From Streptomyces sp. NBC_01298 (GTDB taxonomy: Bacteria; Actinomycetota; Actinomycetes; Streptomycetales; Streptomycetaceae), in contig NZ_CP108414.1 in NCBI RefSeq assembly GCF_035978755.1, forward strand, positions 6,820,001 to 6,884,000: DNA of 64,000 nucleotides, written 5' to 3'. Positions 56,864 to 64,000 of the stretch are shown here, in pieces; the first letter of the stretch is position 1; each line of letters opens with the position of its first letter. Below the pieces are notes generated by a model that was given only the letters and a program-made list of their open reading frames with translations, searched no databases and was not told where the DNA came from. Made by a program: the position numbers and the translations under genes.

Positions 56864-56906
56864 TCGTCTGTCGCCCGCCGCCGCCCTTACGGGCGCCGTC
56901 CGCTGA
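56859..56906 (+). CDS. 15-codon leader ORF translationally coupled to the TetR gene
   Basis: ATG at 56859, seven bases after the -10-like TACTGT, opens a 15-residue ORF (MPRLSPAAALTGAVR) whose TGA (56904-56906) overlaps the regulator's ATG at 56906 as TGATG. The peptide begins MP like the SMR protein, reflecting the shared repeat, and has no recognisable function. Because the mRNA would start at this ATG, ribosomes must enter here, and the TetR gene would be translated by termination-reinitiation. A frameshift of a longer original N-terminus is the alternative. Confidence 0.5.
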   Translation: MPRLSPAAALTGAVR

Positions 56907-57454
56907 TGGCCGGCTCCGTGCGCCGCTACGACCCGGACCGGCGGGACCGGATCATCGCCGCGGCCATCCGGGTGGTCGGCGCCCGGGGCATCGCCGGGCT
57001 CAGTCACCGCAGCGTGGCCGCGGAGGCCGACGTGCCGCTCGGCTCCACGACGTACCACTTCAAGACCCTGGACGACCTCCTGGTCGCGGCGCTGCGACAG
57101 GCCAACGAGGGCTTCGCCCGGGCGGTGGCGGACTCCGCGGCGCTGGCCGATCCGGCCGCGGACCTGGCGGGAGCCCTGGCCGGCCTGCTCGGCGAGTTCC
57201 TGGGGGCGGACCGGGCGCGGGCGGAGCTGGAGTACGAGCTCTACCTGGAGGCCCTGCGCCGTCCCGCGCTGCGGCCCGTGGCGGCCGCATGGTGCGAGGC
57301 CGTCTCCACGGCCCTGTCCGCGCGGACGGACCCGGCCACGGCGCGGGCGCTGGTGGCGGTCATGGACGGGATCAGCCTGCAGGTGCTGCTGACGGGGGCG
57401 GAGTACGACCGGGCGTACGCCTGCGAGGTCCTGCGGCGGGTGCTGCGGGCCTGA
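56906..57454 (+). CDS. TetR-family regulator of the SMR gene
   Basis: 182 residues from the ATG at 56906 (MAGSVRRYDPDRRDRII). Helix-turn-helix: GIAGLSHRSVAAEADVPLGSTTYHFKTLDDLL (about 29-60; STTYHF is typical of this TetR subgroup). The C-terminal domain contains AELEYELYLEALRRPALRPVAAAW, seen in many streptomycete TetR proteins. Adjacent to an SMR transporter with the same promoter motif, it is likely a substrate-relieved repressor of it (inference). The longer frame to 56813 includes the promoter. Confidence 0.85.
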   Translation: MAGSVRRYDPDRRDRIIAAAIRVVGARGIAGLSHRSVAAEADVPLGSTTYHFKTLDDLLVAALRQANEGFARAVADSAALADPAADLAGALAGLLGEFLGADRARAELEYELYLEALRRPALRPVAAAWCEAVSTALSARTDPATARALVAVMDGISLQVLLTGAEYDRAYACEVLRRVLRA

Positions 57455-57483
57455 CGCCGGGCGGGGCGGCGGCGCGGCGGCGC

Positions 57484-57547
57484 GGTGGCGTCCCGGGCGG
57501 TGGCGCGCGTGGTGGCCCGGCGGTGGTGCGGGTGGCGTCCCGGGCGG
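57484..57547. repeat. 17-bp direct repeat in GC-rich spacer
   Basis: GGTGGCGTCCCGGGCGG occurs at 57484-57500 and 57531-57547 in a spacer of almost only G and C between two convergent genes. It may serve as a terminator-like structure; no gene is seen. Confidence 0.6.
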
Positions 57548-57587
57548 CGGCCGAAGCGTGGCCCGGGCGGCGCCCGACCGGCCCCGG

Positions 57588-58460
57588 CTACGCGCCGCGG
57601 ACCGCCTCCAGGGCGGCGGCCACGCTCGCCTCGATGTCCTGGACCGGGTAGAAGACCTCGCGGACGGTCCGGTCGCGGTCCACCACCAGCGTCAGGCGCT
57701 TCAGCCGGCTGATGCCCCCCGCCCGGAACGTCGGCAGCCGCAGCGCCGTCACCAGGGTCAGCTCCGCGTCGGAGAGGAGGGGGAAGCGGAGCCCCTCGGC
57801 CTCCGCGAACTCCCGCTGCTCGTCCGGCCGCTGGGTCGACACCCCGTGCACCGTCGCGCCCGCTGCCGTGAACTCCCCGAGCTGGTCCCGGTAGGTGCAC
57901 GATTCCAGGATGCACCCCCGCGCCCCGGGGATCCCGGCCCACCCCGGCGGGTAGGACTCGGACCGGGCGAACGCGCCCGGGAAGCCGTACAGGACGGTGA
58001 AGGGAGTGTCCGCCACCGGGTCGCGGAGCTCGCCGAACCGGTCCGGCAGCGAGAGCTCCGGCAGCCGGGTGCCGCGCAGCGCGTGGACCCGGACCGCCTC
58101 GCGCGAAGCCTCTTCGGTCGTCGCCGTCATCTCTCCCTCTCCCAGGATCCATCGGTCCCCCCAGTCCTGGAGGGCGACGAGCACCGGCAGCAGGCCGCGT
58201 CCGCGCGGGGTCAGTCGGTACGCGTGGCGCACCGGCCGCTCCTGGTACGGCTCGCGGGTCAGGACGCCCGCCTCGACGAGCAGTTTCAGCCGCTCCGTCA
58301 GGACCTTGCGGGACATGCCCAGTTCGCGCTGGAACTCGTCGAATCGGTCCACCCCGCGTGCGGCGTCGCGGACGATCAGCAGCGTCCACCAGTCGCCCAC
58401 GACGTCGAGCGCCTGGGCGATGGAGCAGTCCGCGTCGTCGAGGTGCGTGCGCTGGGCCAT
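57588..58460 (-). CDS. HxlR-type regulator fused to a PrxQ/BCP-like peroxiredoxin
   Basis: 290 residues from the ATG at 58460 (AAGGAGT just upstream). Residues about 8-112 are a HxlR winged helix domain (DADCSIAQALDVVGDWWTLLIVRDAARGVDRFDEFQ, then LTERLKLLVEAGVLTREPY), with Cys12 in the place used for redox sensing by some HxlR proteins. Residues about 140-290 are a thioredoxin-fold peroxiredoxin: RGCILESCTYRDQL has the PrxQ pattern, peroxidatic Cys183 and resolving Cys188 (CxxxxC), and LPTFRAGG, RLTLVVDRDRTVREVFYPV continue the fold. A transcription factor carrying its own peroxidase points to peroxide-linked sensing. It is divergent from an MFS exporter across a perfect palindrome. Confidence 0.88.
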   Translation of the reverse strand: MAQRTHLDDADCSIAQALDVVGDWWTLLIVRDAARGVDRFDEFQRELGMSRKVLTERLKLLVEAGVLTREPYQERPVRHAYRLTPRGRGLLPVLVALQDWGDRWILGEGEMTATTEEASREAVRVHALRGTRLPELSLPDRFGELRDPVADTPFTVLYGFPGAFARSESYPPGWAGIPGARGCILESCTYRDQLGEFTAAGATVHGVSTQRPDEQREFAEAEGLRFPLLSDAELTLVTALRLPTFRAGGISRLKRLTLVVDRDRTVREVFYPVQDIEASVAAALEAVRGA

Positions 58461-58502
58461 GGCACTCCTTTGTCCGTTGACCCGAGGTTGCCATGCTGGC
58501 AC

Positions 58503-58527
58503 AGTTAGTTCCCAAAGGGAACTAACT
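58503..58527. promoter_or_regulatory. Perfect palindromic operator between the HxlR-Prx and MFS genes
   Basis: AGTTAGTTCCC-AAA-GGGAACTAACT, 11-bp arms and a 3-base centre, in the 80-base gap between the divergent starts. The size fits a dimeric winged-helix repressor such as HxlR. Confidence 0.75.
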
Positions 58528-58540
58528 CGGGGGTCGGCTG

Positions 58541-59857
58541 GTGCTGCAAGGATTCAAGGACGTGCCGAGAGCGGTGTGGCTGCTCTTGCCGGGTGTCTTC
58601 GTCAATGCCGTGTCCAGCTTCACCTTCGTCTTCGTCTTCGTGTACCTGACCGGTCCGCGCGGCCTCTCCGTCTCCGAGGCCGGCCTGATCACCGGAATCG
58701 GCGGCATCGGCCTGGTCGCGGGCAACTTCACGGGCGGCGGGTTCGGGGACCGCTTCGGCCACCGCCGCGTCCTGCTCGTCGCGTCCGCGCTCGCGGGCGG
58801 CGCCCTCGTCCTGCTGCCCGCACTGCCCACCGCCGTGCTCTACGCCGCACTGCCGCCGGCCCAGTACGCCATCGGCTCGATCCGCTCCGCCAACGCCGCG
58901 CTCGTCGCGGTGATCGTCCCGGAGGGGGTGCGCCGGCAGGCCTTCGCCGTCGTGCGCTGCGTCTCCAACGGCGGCTTCACCCTCGGCGCGCCGCTGGGCG
59001 CCCTGATCGCGACGGGCCTCTCCTACGACTGGCTCTTCGTCTGCGACGGCGCGGGCATCCTGGTCTTCGCCCTGTGGACCGCCCGCGTCGTACCGGCGCG
59101 CGGCGCCGCGAACACCCCCACCGCGGCCCCGGACGGGGGTCGGGGCCGCGGTGTGTGGGGGGAGCTCCGTACCAGGCCGGCCGTCCTCGTCATGCTGGTC
59201 GCGGTCCTGGTCGTCGACGTGATCTACCGCCAGCAGTACACGACCTTCCCCGTGTACCTCGCCGCCCACGGGTTCTCCACCGCCGCCTACGGGCTGATCA
59301 TCGCGCTCAACGGAGCCGTCATCCTCGTCCTGGAACTCCCGGCCGCCGTCGCCCTGCGCACCCGGCCGCCCCTGCGCGTCATCGGCGTCGGGCTGCTGCT
59401 CGTCGGCGCCGGGTACGGAGCCCTGCTGCTCGGGCCCGGGATCGCGGCGGCCGTCGCGATGATGCTGCTGCTGAGCCTCGGGGAGATCCTCTACAAGACG
59501 ACGGCCACCGCCTACGTCGCCGACCAGGCGCCCGCACACGCCATCGGGCTGTTCCAGAGCCTGTACGCCGGGGTCTCGGCCAGTGGCGTCGTCCTCGGCG
59601 GGCCGCTCGGCGGGGCCCTGTACTCCGCGGCGCCCGGGCTGCTGTGGCCGCTGTGCGCGGCGCTGGCGGCGGGGGCGGGCGGGGCGGTGCTGTGGATGTC
59701 GGTACGGGTGGCGCGGGAGCCGCGACCTGCGGGGGAGGCGCTCGCGGCGCGGGAGCCCGAGCCGGGGCTCGTACCGGGGCCCGCGGAGGCCCCGGCGCGA
59801 CACGACCCGCGCCCGGCACATGAGACCGGTTCGCGACCGCGGGCCGTCGCCGGTTAG
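58541..59857 (+). CDS. MFS transporter (drug/metabolite exporter-like)
   Basis: 438 residues from a GTG at 58541; 12 predicted membrane helices. Motif A GDRFGHRRVLL (about 68-78) in loop 2-3; LPGVFVNAVSSFTFVFVFVYL is helix 1. The C-terminal 45 residues are a charged, disordered tail. Related proteins are mostly exporters; the substrate is unknown. It shares its promoter region, with a perfect palindrome, with the HxlR-peroxiredoxin gene and is its likely target. The TAG stop lies in the -10-like TAGGTT of dapD. Confidence 0.87.
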   Translation: MLQGFKDVPRAVWLLLPGVFVNAVSSFTFVFVFVYLTGPRGLSVSEAGLITGIGGIGLVAGNFTGGGFGDRFGHRRVLLVASALAGGALVLLPALPTAVLYAALPPAQYAIGSIRSANAALVAVIVPEGVRRQAFAVVRCVSNGGFTLGAPLGALIATGLSYDWLFVCDGAGILVFALWTARVVPARGAANTPTAAPDGGRGRGVWGELRTRPAVLVMLVAVLVVDVIYRQQYTTFPVYLAAHGFSTAAYGLIIALNGAVILVLELPAAVALRTRPPLRVIGVGLLLVGAGYGALLLGPGIAAAVAMMLLLSLGEILYKTTATAYVADQAPAHAIGLFQSLYAGVSASGVVLGGPLGGALYSAAPGLLWPLCAALAAGAGGAVLWMSVRVAREPRPAGEALAAREPEPGLVPGPAEAPARHDPRPAHETGSRPRAVAG

Positions 59858-59860
59858 GTT
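59855..59860 (+). promoter_or_regulatory. -10-like hexamer of dapD within the MFS stop codon
   Basis: TAGGTT at 59855-59860, six bases before the dapD ATG at 59867; its TAG is also the stop of the MFS gene. The arrangement predicts a leaderless dapD mRNA. Confidence 0.5.
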
Positions 59861-59866
59861 TCGGGC

Positions 59867-60847
59867 ATGACTGCTACGCGTACCACCGGCGCCGTCGCCG
59901 CCGGACTTGCCACCATCACCGCCGACGGCACCGTCCTCGACACCTGGTTCCCCGCCCCCCAGCTGGTCGCCGAGCCCGGCCCGGCCGGGACCGAGCGCCT
60001 CACCGCCGAGCAGGCCGTGGAGCTGCTGGGGGCCACCGCGCCCAAGGCGATCCGCCAGGACGCGGTCCGCGGCGTCGAGGTCGTAGCCGTCCGCACCGTG
60101 ATCGCCTCCCTGGAGGACAAGCCGCTGGACGCGCACGACGCGTACCTGCGCCTGCACCTGCTCAGCCACCGCCTGGTCAAGCCGCACGGCCAGAACCTGG
60201 ACGGCGTCTTCGGCCTGCTGGCCAACGTCGCCTGGACCTCGCTGGGCCCGGTCGCGATCGACCAGGTCGAGACGGTCCGCCTGAACGCCCGCGCCGAGGG
60301 CCTGCACCTCCAGGTCACCTCGATCGACAAGTTCCCGCGGATGACGGACTACGTCGCCCCCAAGGGCGTGCGCATCGCCGACGCGGACCGGGTCCGCCTG
60401 GGCGCGCACCTCGCCGAGGGCACCACCGTCATGCACGAGGGCTTCGTCAACTTCAACGCCGGCACCCTGGGCACCTCCATGGTCGAGGGCCGGATCTCCG
60501 CGGGCGTCGTGGTCGGCGACGGCTCCGACATCGGCGGCGGCGCGTCCACGATGGGCACCCTGTCGGGCGGCGGCAAGCAGATCATCTCGATCGGCGAGCG
60601 CACCCTGATCGGCGCCGAGGCGGGCATCGGCATCGCGCTGGGCAACGAGTGCGTCGTCGAGGCGGGCCTCTACGTCACCGCCGGCACCCGCGTCACCCTG
60701 CCGGACGGCCAGGTCGTCAAGGCCCTGGAGCTCTCCGGCGCCGACAACATCCTCTTCCGCCGCAACTCGGTCACCGGCGCCGTCGAGGCCCGCCCGTACA
60801 AGGCGGCTTGGGGCGGCCTGAACGAGGTCCTGCACAGCCACAACTGA
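59867..60847 (+). CDS. dapD: 2,3,4,5-tetrahydropyridine-2,6-dicarboxylate N-succinyltransferase
   Basis: 326 residues; succinyl-CoA-dependent step of the lysine/meso-diaminopimelate pathway. The left-handed beta-helix with hexapeptide repeats covers about residues 165-285 ([59 protein letters not shown]); the catalytic acid lies in MVEGR. The N-terminal domain and the length fit the actinobacterial type. No ribosome site lies before the ATG. Confidence 0.95.
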   Translation: MTATRTTGAVAAGLATITADGTVLDTWFPAPQLVAEPGPAGTERLTAEQAVELLGATAPKAIRQDAVRGVEVVAVRTVIASLEDKPLDAHDAYLRLHLLSHRLVKPHGQNLDGVFGLLANVAWTSLGPVAIDQVETVRLNARAEGLHLQVTSIDKFPRMTDYVAPKGVRIADADRVRLGAHLAEGTTVMHEGFVNFNAGTLGTSMVEGRISAGVVVGDGSDIGGGASTMGTLSGGGKQIISIGERTLIGAEAGIGIALGNECVVEAGLYVTAGTRVTLPDGQVVKALELSGADNILFRRNSVTGAVEARPYKAAWGGLNEVLHSHN

Positions 60848-60863
60848 CCGACCCCGGTCCGGT

Positions 60864-60913
60864 CACGCACGACGCCCTCCCACCCCGACGGGGGTGGGAG
60901 GGCGTCGTGCGTG
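60864..60913 (+). terminator. Terminator after dapD
   Basis: Perfect 23-bp stem (60864-60886 with 60891-60913) and loop GACG, the longest perfect hairpin in the window. Confidence 0.88.
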
Positions 60914-60993
60914 GTGAGAGCCCTCCCGCCCCGAGCGGGGGAGGGACTTCGCGCACGCGGGGGCCGCGCGGGCCGGGGATCCGGCCGGCGGCG

Positions 60994-61248
60994 TCAGTGC
61001 AGGGGGATCGTGCGGACCAGGCCGGCGAAGGCCTGCTGCTCCGCTTCGGTCAGTTCCACCGACTCCATCGGGTGGACGGAGGCGCCGCGCTGGGCGGGGA
61101 TGATCGAGAGACCTTCGAAGGCGCCTGGTTCCGGGTGGTGGAAGCGGCTGTCCCACAGCATGTGGCCGAGGCCGATCAGCCAGACGGCGGCGGCCACGAG
61201 CAGGACGGCGATGCCGATTTCCTGAGCGAGGGAAATGGAGGGGAACAC
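60994..61248 (-). CDS. Small single-pass membrane protein, hypothetical
   Basis: 84 residues from the GTG at 61248 (GGAGGA 7 bases upstream); a longer frame to 61347 exists but lacks a ribosome site. One membrane helix (about 10-29; IGIAVLLVAAAVWLIGLGHM), then a cytoplasmic or external tail with WDSRFHHPEPGAFEGLSIIPAQRG and VELTEAEQQAFAGLVRTIPLH. No family recognised. Confidence 0.65.
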   Translation of the reverse strand: MFPSISLAQEIGIAVLLVAAAVWLIGLGHMLWDSRFHHPEPGAFEGLSIIPAQRGASVHPMESVELTEAEQQAFAGLVRTIPLH

Positions 61249-61426
61249 GCGGTCCTCCAAAGGAGTGCTGGAGTGCGGTACAAGATCGGGCGTGGGGACA
61301 CTCAACACCAGAACCGCCCGAATGGGTAGGGATGTGCTGAGCGTCACGCCAGGGCCAAAGGTCCCGTCCTGGGGTCCCGTCCTGGGGTTCCGACCGTCCG
61401 GACTCCGGTCCCGGCCGCCCTCCCCG

Positions 61427-61900
61427 CTAGGCCAGCGGCAGCTTGAAGCCCTCGTGGCTCCGGGCGTAGCCCAGCCGCTCGTAGAAGCGGTGCGCGGCGG
61501 TGCGCCGCTTGTTGCTGGTGAGCTGGATCAGGCCGCAGCCGCGCTCGCGGGCCCGGTCCGCCGCCAGCTCCATCAGCCGGGCCCCGAGCCCCCCGCCCCG
61601 CCGGTCCGCGCGGATCCGTACCGCCTCGACGAGGGCCCGCTCCCGCCCGCCCCGGCCGAGACCCGGGATGTACGTCAGCTGCAGGCAGCCCACGAGGTCC
61701 CCGTCCTCCTCCAGGACCAGCATCTCGTTGCGCGGGTCCGCCGTGATCGCGGCGAAGGCCCGCTCGTGGGCCTCGGAGACCGGCTCCGGGGCCGGAGTCC
61801 CGGTGCCGGCCGCGGACCCCGCCGGCTCCGGGTCTTCGTCCTGGGCCAGCAGGGCGAGTACGGCGGGCAGGTCCTGGCGCGTCGCGGTGCGGAAGATCAT
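61427..61900 (-). CDS. GNAT-family N-acetyltransferase
   Basis: 157 residues. GNAT motifs: FRTATRQDLPAVLALLAQ at the start, the acetyl-CoA P-loop RIRADRRGGGLGARLMELAADRARERG (about 93-119; the R/Q-x-x-G-x-G/A pattern) and AHRFYERLGYARSHEGFKL at the end. An Ala/Pro/Glu-rich insertion (about 22-44) is unusual. It acetylates a small molecule or protein; substrate unknown. Start ATG 61900. Confidence 0.88.
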   Translation of the reverse strand: MIFRTATRQDLPAVLALLAQDEDPEPAGSAAGTGTPAPEPVSEAHERAFAAITADPRNEMLVLEEDGDLVGCLQLTYIPGLGRGGRERALVEAVRIRADRRGGGLGARLMELAADRARERGCGLIQLTSNKRRTAAHRFYERLGYARSHEGFKLPLA

Positions 61901-61959
61901 GCGGGGATCATGCCAAAGGGGCCGGGCGGCGGTGCGGCCCGGCCCCTTCGACGCCGCCG

Positions 61960-63801
61960 CTACGGGCGGAAGCGCACGACCTGCGGGTCGTGGTCGCTGT
62001 TCTGGTCGGAGAACTCCGCGTTGATGTGCACGCTGTCGTAGCTGAACTGCTTGACGCCCGGGCTCGTCAGGATCTGGTCCAGGACCTGGGCGTTGCCCTG
62101 GTAGACGTACGAGTAACGTTCCGGCTTCGGGAGCGACTTGACCGCCGCGTACAGCGCGCCGCCGTCCTCCAGCGCCTTCGTCGTGTCCGAGAACTCGAAG
62201 TCGTTGATGTCGCCGACCACGAGGACCGCGGCCTTCTTCTCCACCGCCAGGATGTCCTTCACGAACCCGTTCACGGCCTGCGCCTGCAGCAGCCGCTTGG
62301 CCTCGGACGAGCGGACCGGGGGCTGGGTCGAGGAGGTCAGGCCCTGGTCGCCGCCCTTGGAACCGAAGTGGTTGGCGATCACGAAGACCGTCTTGCCGCG
62401 GAAGACGAACTCGCCGGCCAGCGGCTTGCGGCTGTCCACCCAGGCCGGGTTCGCCGGGTCGATCCGGCCGGGGGAGTGGGTCAGGGCGGCCTTGCCCTGC
62501 TCCGTCACCACACCGGTCGCCGTCACCGCGTCGCCCGGGGCGCGCTCGGTGAAGGAGACCCGCTCCGGGTTGAAGAGGAACACCTGGCGGATGTTGCCGC
62601 CGGGCTCGCCGCCGTCCTTCTTGTCCTCCGGGTTGACGCTCCGCCACTGGTAGGCCGGGCCGCCCGCGGCCGCGATGGCCTGGGTGAACTTCGTCAGGGT
62701 GGCCTCGGCCGACACCGTGCCGTCGTTCTTGGCGCCGTTGTCGTCCTGGATCTCCTCCAGGGCGAGGATGTCGGGGGAGGCGAGGTTCTCGACGACGGCC
62801 TTCGCCAGGTTGTCGAACTTCTCCTGCGGGTCGGACGGGTCGAGGTTCTCCACGTTGTACGTGGCCACCGCGAGTTCCTTCTCGGCCTGCGGCTTGGTCT
62901 TCTCGGCGGCGAGGGTGCCCGCCTTGACCGTGCCGAGGGTGCGCGCCACCAGGGTGTAGCCGCCGAACTGGTTGAAGTCCAGCGGGCCTTCGGTGGGGCC
63001 GGTCAGCTTGTCGCCGACGTTGGCCACCGGGAACGGCTGCTGCGCGAGGGGCGCGAGCTGCTGGATCTGGAGGCGGCCGGTGTTCTGGGAGTCGTACGAA
63101 CCGTAGAGCGTGCCGCCGCGCTTGGTGTTGTTCTCCCAGCCCTTCACGGTCACCCACAGCTCGGCGTACGGGTCGGTGGCGCCGACCACGCGCGCGTTGC
63201 CGATCGCGATGTTCATGCCCTCGAGGGACTCGTAGTAGTCCAGGGCGTAGCGCGAGGGCTCCAGGGCCAGGCCGTTGATGCTGCCGGCGGCCGCCGCGTC
63301 GCCGTCCGGGGCGTACGCGCAGGGGACCGAGTACTCGTTGACGGAGGTGGCCGCGGGCACCGCGTTGCCGGAGGAGACCACGGTCACGACGGGCTTGGAG
63401 ATCTGCGTGACCGACTGGTTGCCGGAGGCGACGCCGCCGGGGATGTACTCGCCGACCAGGCCGGAAACGGTGACCGCGTCGCCGACCGCGACGGTCGGGA
63501 CCGAGCTGGTGAAGACGAACACGCCCTCGCTGGTGGCGTCGTCGTCGTCGGTGTCCGGGTCCTGGATCCAGAAGCCGCGCGAACCGTACGTACGGACGCC
63601 CGTGACGATGCCCGCCACGTCGGCGACCTGCTTGCCGACCAGCGGGGATATCCGGGTCGTGCCCTGGATGTCGTGGATGCGTATCGGATCGGCGGACACG
63701 GCGCCTTCGGCCGCGTCGGCGGTGCCCGCGAGCAGGCCGGTGGCCAGCGCGGTGGCGACGAGGGCCGCGACGGCGGCGGAACGGGGATGCGAGGAGCGCA
63801 T
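61960..63801 (-). CDS. Secreted endonuclease/exonuclease/phosphatase (ExeM/NucH-like nuclease)
   Basis: 613 residues from the ATG at 63801. Signal peptide about 1-31 (PRSAAVAALVATALATGLLA to ADA-A). An OB-fold-type nucleic-acid-binding region (about 40-140; IRIHDIQGTTRISPLVGKQVADVAGIVTGV) precedes the Mg2+-dependent EEP catalytic domain (about 330-613) with TYNVENLD, LALEEIQDD (metal Glu), VIANHFGSKGGD (His), VVGDINDFE (Asp/Asn) and SDHDPQVVRF (catalytic His). This is the layout of extracellular DNases such as ExeM/NucH, which recover phosphate or nucleosides. The longer frame to 63852 has no ribosome site. Confidence 0.9.
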   Translation of the reverse strand: MRSSHPRSAAVAALVATALATGLLAGTADAAEGAVSADPIRIHDIQGTTRISPLVGKQVADVAGIVTGVRTYGSRGFWIQDPDTDDDDATSEGVFVFTSSVPTVAVGDAVTVSGLVGEYIPGGVASGNQSVTQISKPVVTVVSSGNAVPAATSVNEYSVPCAYAPDGDAAAAGSINGLALEPSRYALDYYESLEGMNIAIGNARVVGATDPYAELWVTVKGWENNTKRGGTLYGSYDSQNTGRLQIQQLAPLAQQPFPVANVGDKLTGPTEGPLDFNQFGGYTLVARTLGTVKAGTLAAEKTKPQAEKELAVATYNVENLDPSDPQEKFDNLAKAVVENLASPDILALEEIQDDNGAKNDGTVSAEATLTKFTQAIAAAGGPAYQWRSVNPEDKKDGGEPGGNIRQVFLFNPERVSFTERAPGDAVTATGVVTEQGKAALTHSPGRIDPANPAWVDSRKPLAGEFVFRGKTVFVIANHFGSKGGDQGLTSSTQPPVRSSEAKRLLQAQAVNGFVKDILAVEKKAAVLVVGDINDFEFSDTTKALEDGGALYAAVKSLPKPERYSYVYQGNAQVLDQILTSPGVKQFSYDSVHINAEFSDQNSDHDPQVVRFRP

Positions 63802-64000
63802 GGGCGGGAACTCCGGTGTGTGGAGGGGGAAGCAGATATCTACGCGCGTCAATTTCCTTCGTGCCCGGCAAAGTTGTCAAGCCCTACAGGGAAGACGGGG
63901 GTTGACTGTGGGATGAACCAAAGGGGAGTGGCCGCCGGGACCGCCCGAAATGCGTCTACTCTGGGGCGCCGTACGACCCGTACCCGAAGCACCCGAACCA
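63802..64000. promoter_or_regulatory. Upstream region of the nuclease gene; no gene seen
   Basis: About 200 bases. On the minus strand a TTGACA (63875-63880) and an A/T-rich patch with TAGATA around 63836-63841 could serve the nuclease. No PHO-box or coding start is clear up to the window end. Confidence 0.35.

Noticed and set aside
56813-56905. Longer TetR N-terminus starting at 56813
   Set aside because: It would translate the promoter repeat, and the TetR domain begins after the ATG at 56906.

Overview
The window reads as chromosomal core of a Streptomyces (high-GC actinomycete). The evidence is very high GC with strong third-position bias, GTG/TTG starts, many apparently leaderless genes, the sporulation regulator WhiA, a mycothiol-dependent-type enzyme, OpcA, an RbpA-like RNA polymerase-binding protein, and the order uvrC-rapZ-yvcK-whiA followed by gap-pgk-tpiA-secG. 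I cannot name the species.

Layout. 1-5.3 kb: the 3' end of a TerD-type gene, a TerC-family membrane protein behind a yybP-ykoY-type (Mn2+) riboswitch, a secreted serine hydrolase, a small terminal-inverted-repeat element and an MHS-type transporter. 5.4-16.5 kb: a metallo-beta-lactamase-fold hydrolase and a maleylpyruvate-isomerase-like protein divergent from uvrA; then accessory genes (membrane protein, NAD(P)-binding protein divergent from a TetR regulator with two operators, PfkB kinase, Tat/lipoprotein Rieske protein, an XRE-like regulator divergent from a secreted papain-like protease and its wall- or membrane-anchored partner). 16.6-21.8 kb: uvrC-rapZ-yvcK-whiA, each overlapping the next. 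21.9-24.8 kb: a large secreted M14 carboxypeptidase. 25.0-30.9 kb: lower glycolysis (gap, pgk, tpiA), secG, an RbpA paralogue and pgi. 31.0-37.7 kb (minus strand): the tkt-tal-zwf-opcA-pgl pentose phosphate operon. 37.9-41.7 kb: heme A synthesis (ctaB, ctaA) around an apparently metal-site-dead amidohydrolase. 41.7-45.7 kb: a hypothetical gene, a possible IS200/IS605-type right end or omega-RNA remnant, an ABC-2 exporter and a formate/nitrite-family channel. 45.7-52.4 kb: the sufR-B-D-Rieske-C-S-U-T iron-sulfur assembly operon with a CAAC-N6-GTTG operator. 52.5-55.4 kb: two tandem secreted paralogues with a gene-conversion tract. 55.4-64 kb: a membrane protein, an SMR transporter and TetR regulator with duplicated leaderless promoters and a coupled 15-codon ORF, a HxlR-peroxiredoxin fusion divergent from an MFS transporter across a perfect palindrome, dapD, a small membrane protein, a GNAT and a secreted nuclease.

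How it fits together. The centre is housekeeping: glycolysis plus the oxidative and non-oxidative pentose phosphate pathway, protein secretion, excision repair, Fe-S assembly and cytochrome oxidase heme. Short regulator-target modules lie around it. Most genes end in long GC-rich hairpins, often shared by convergent genes. No tRNA, rRNA, CRISPR array or intact transposase was found. No gene-free stretch exceeds 300 bases; the longest (about 285 bases) separates tkt and ctaB.

No completely new multi-gene system is evident. The best leads are the TerC riboswitch with its fully visible switching helix, the HxlR-PrxQ fusion module, the SMR/TetR duplicated promoter with upstream ORF, the degenerate amidohydrolase, the tandem secreted paralogues and the possible solitary omega-RNA.
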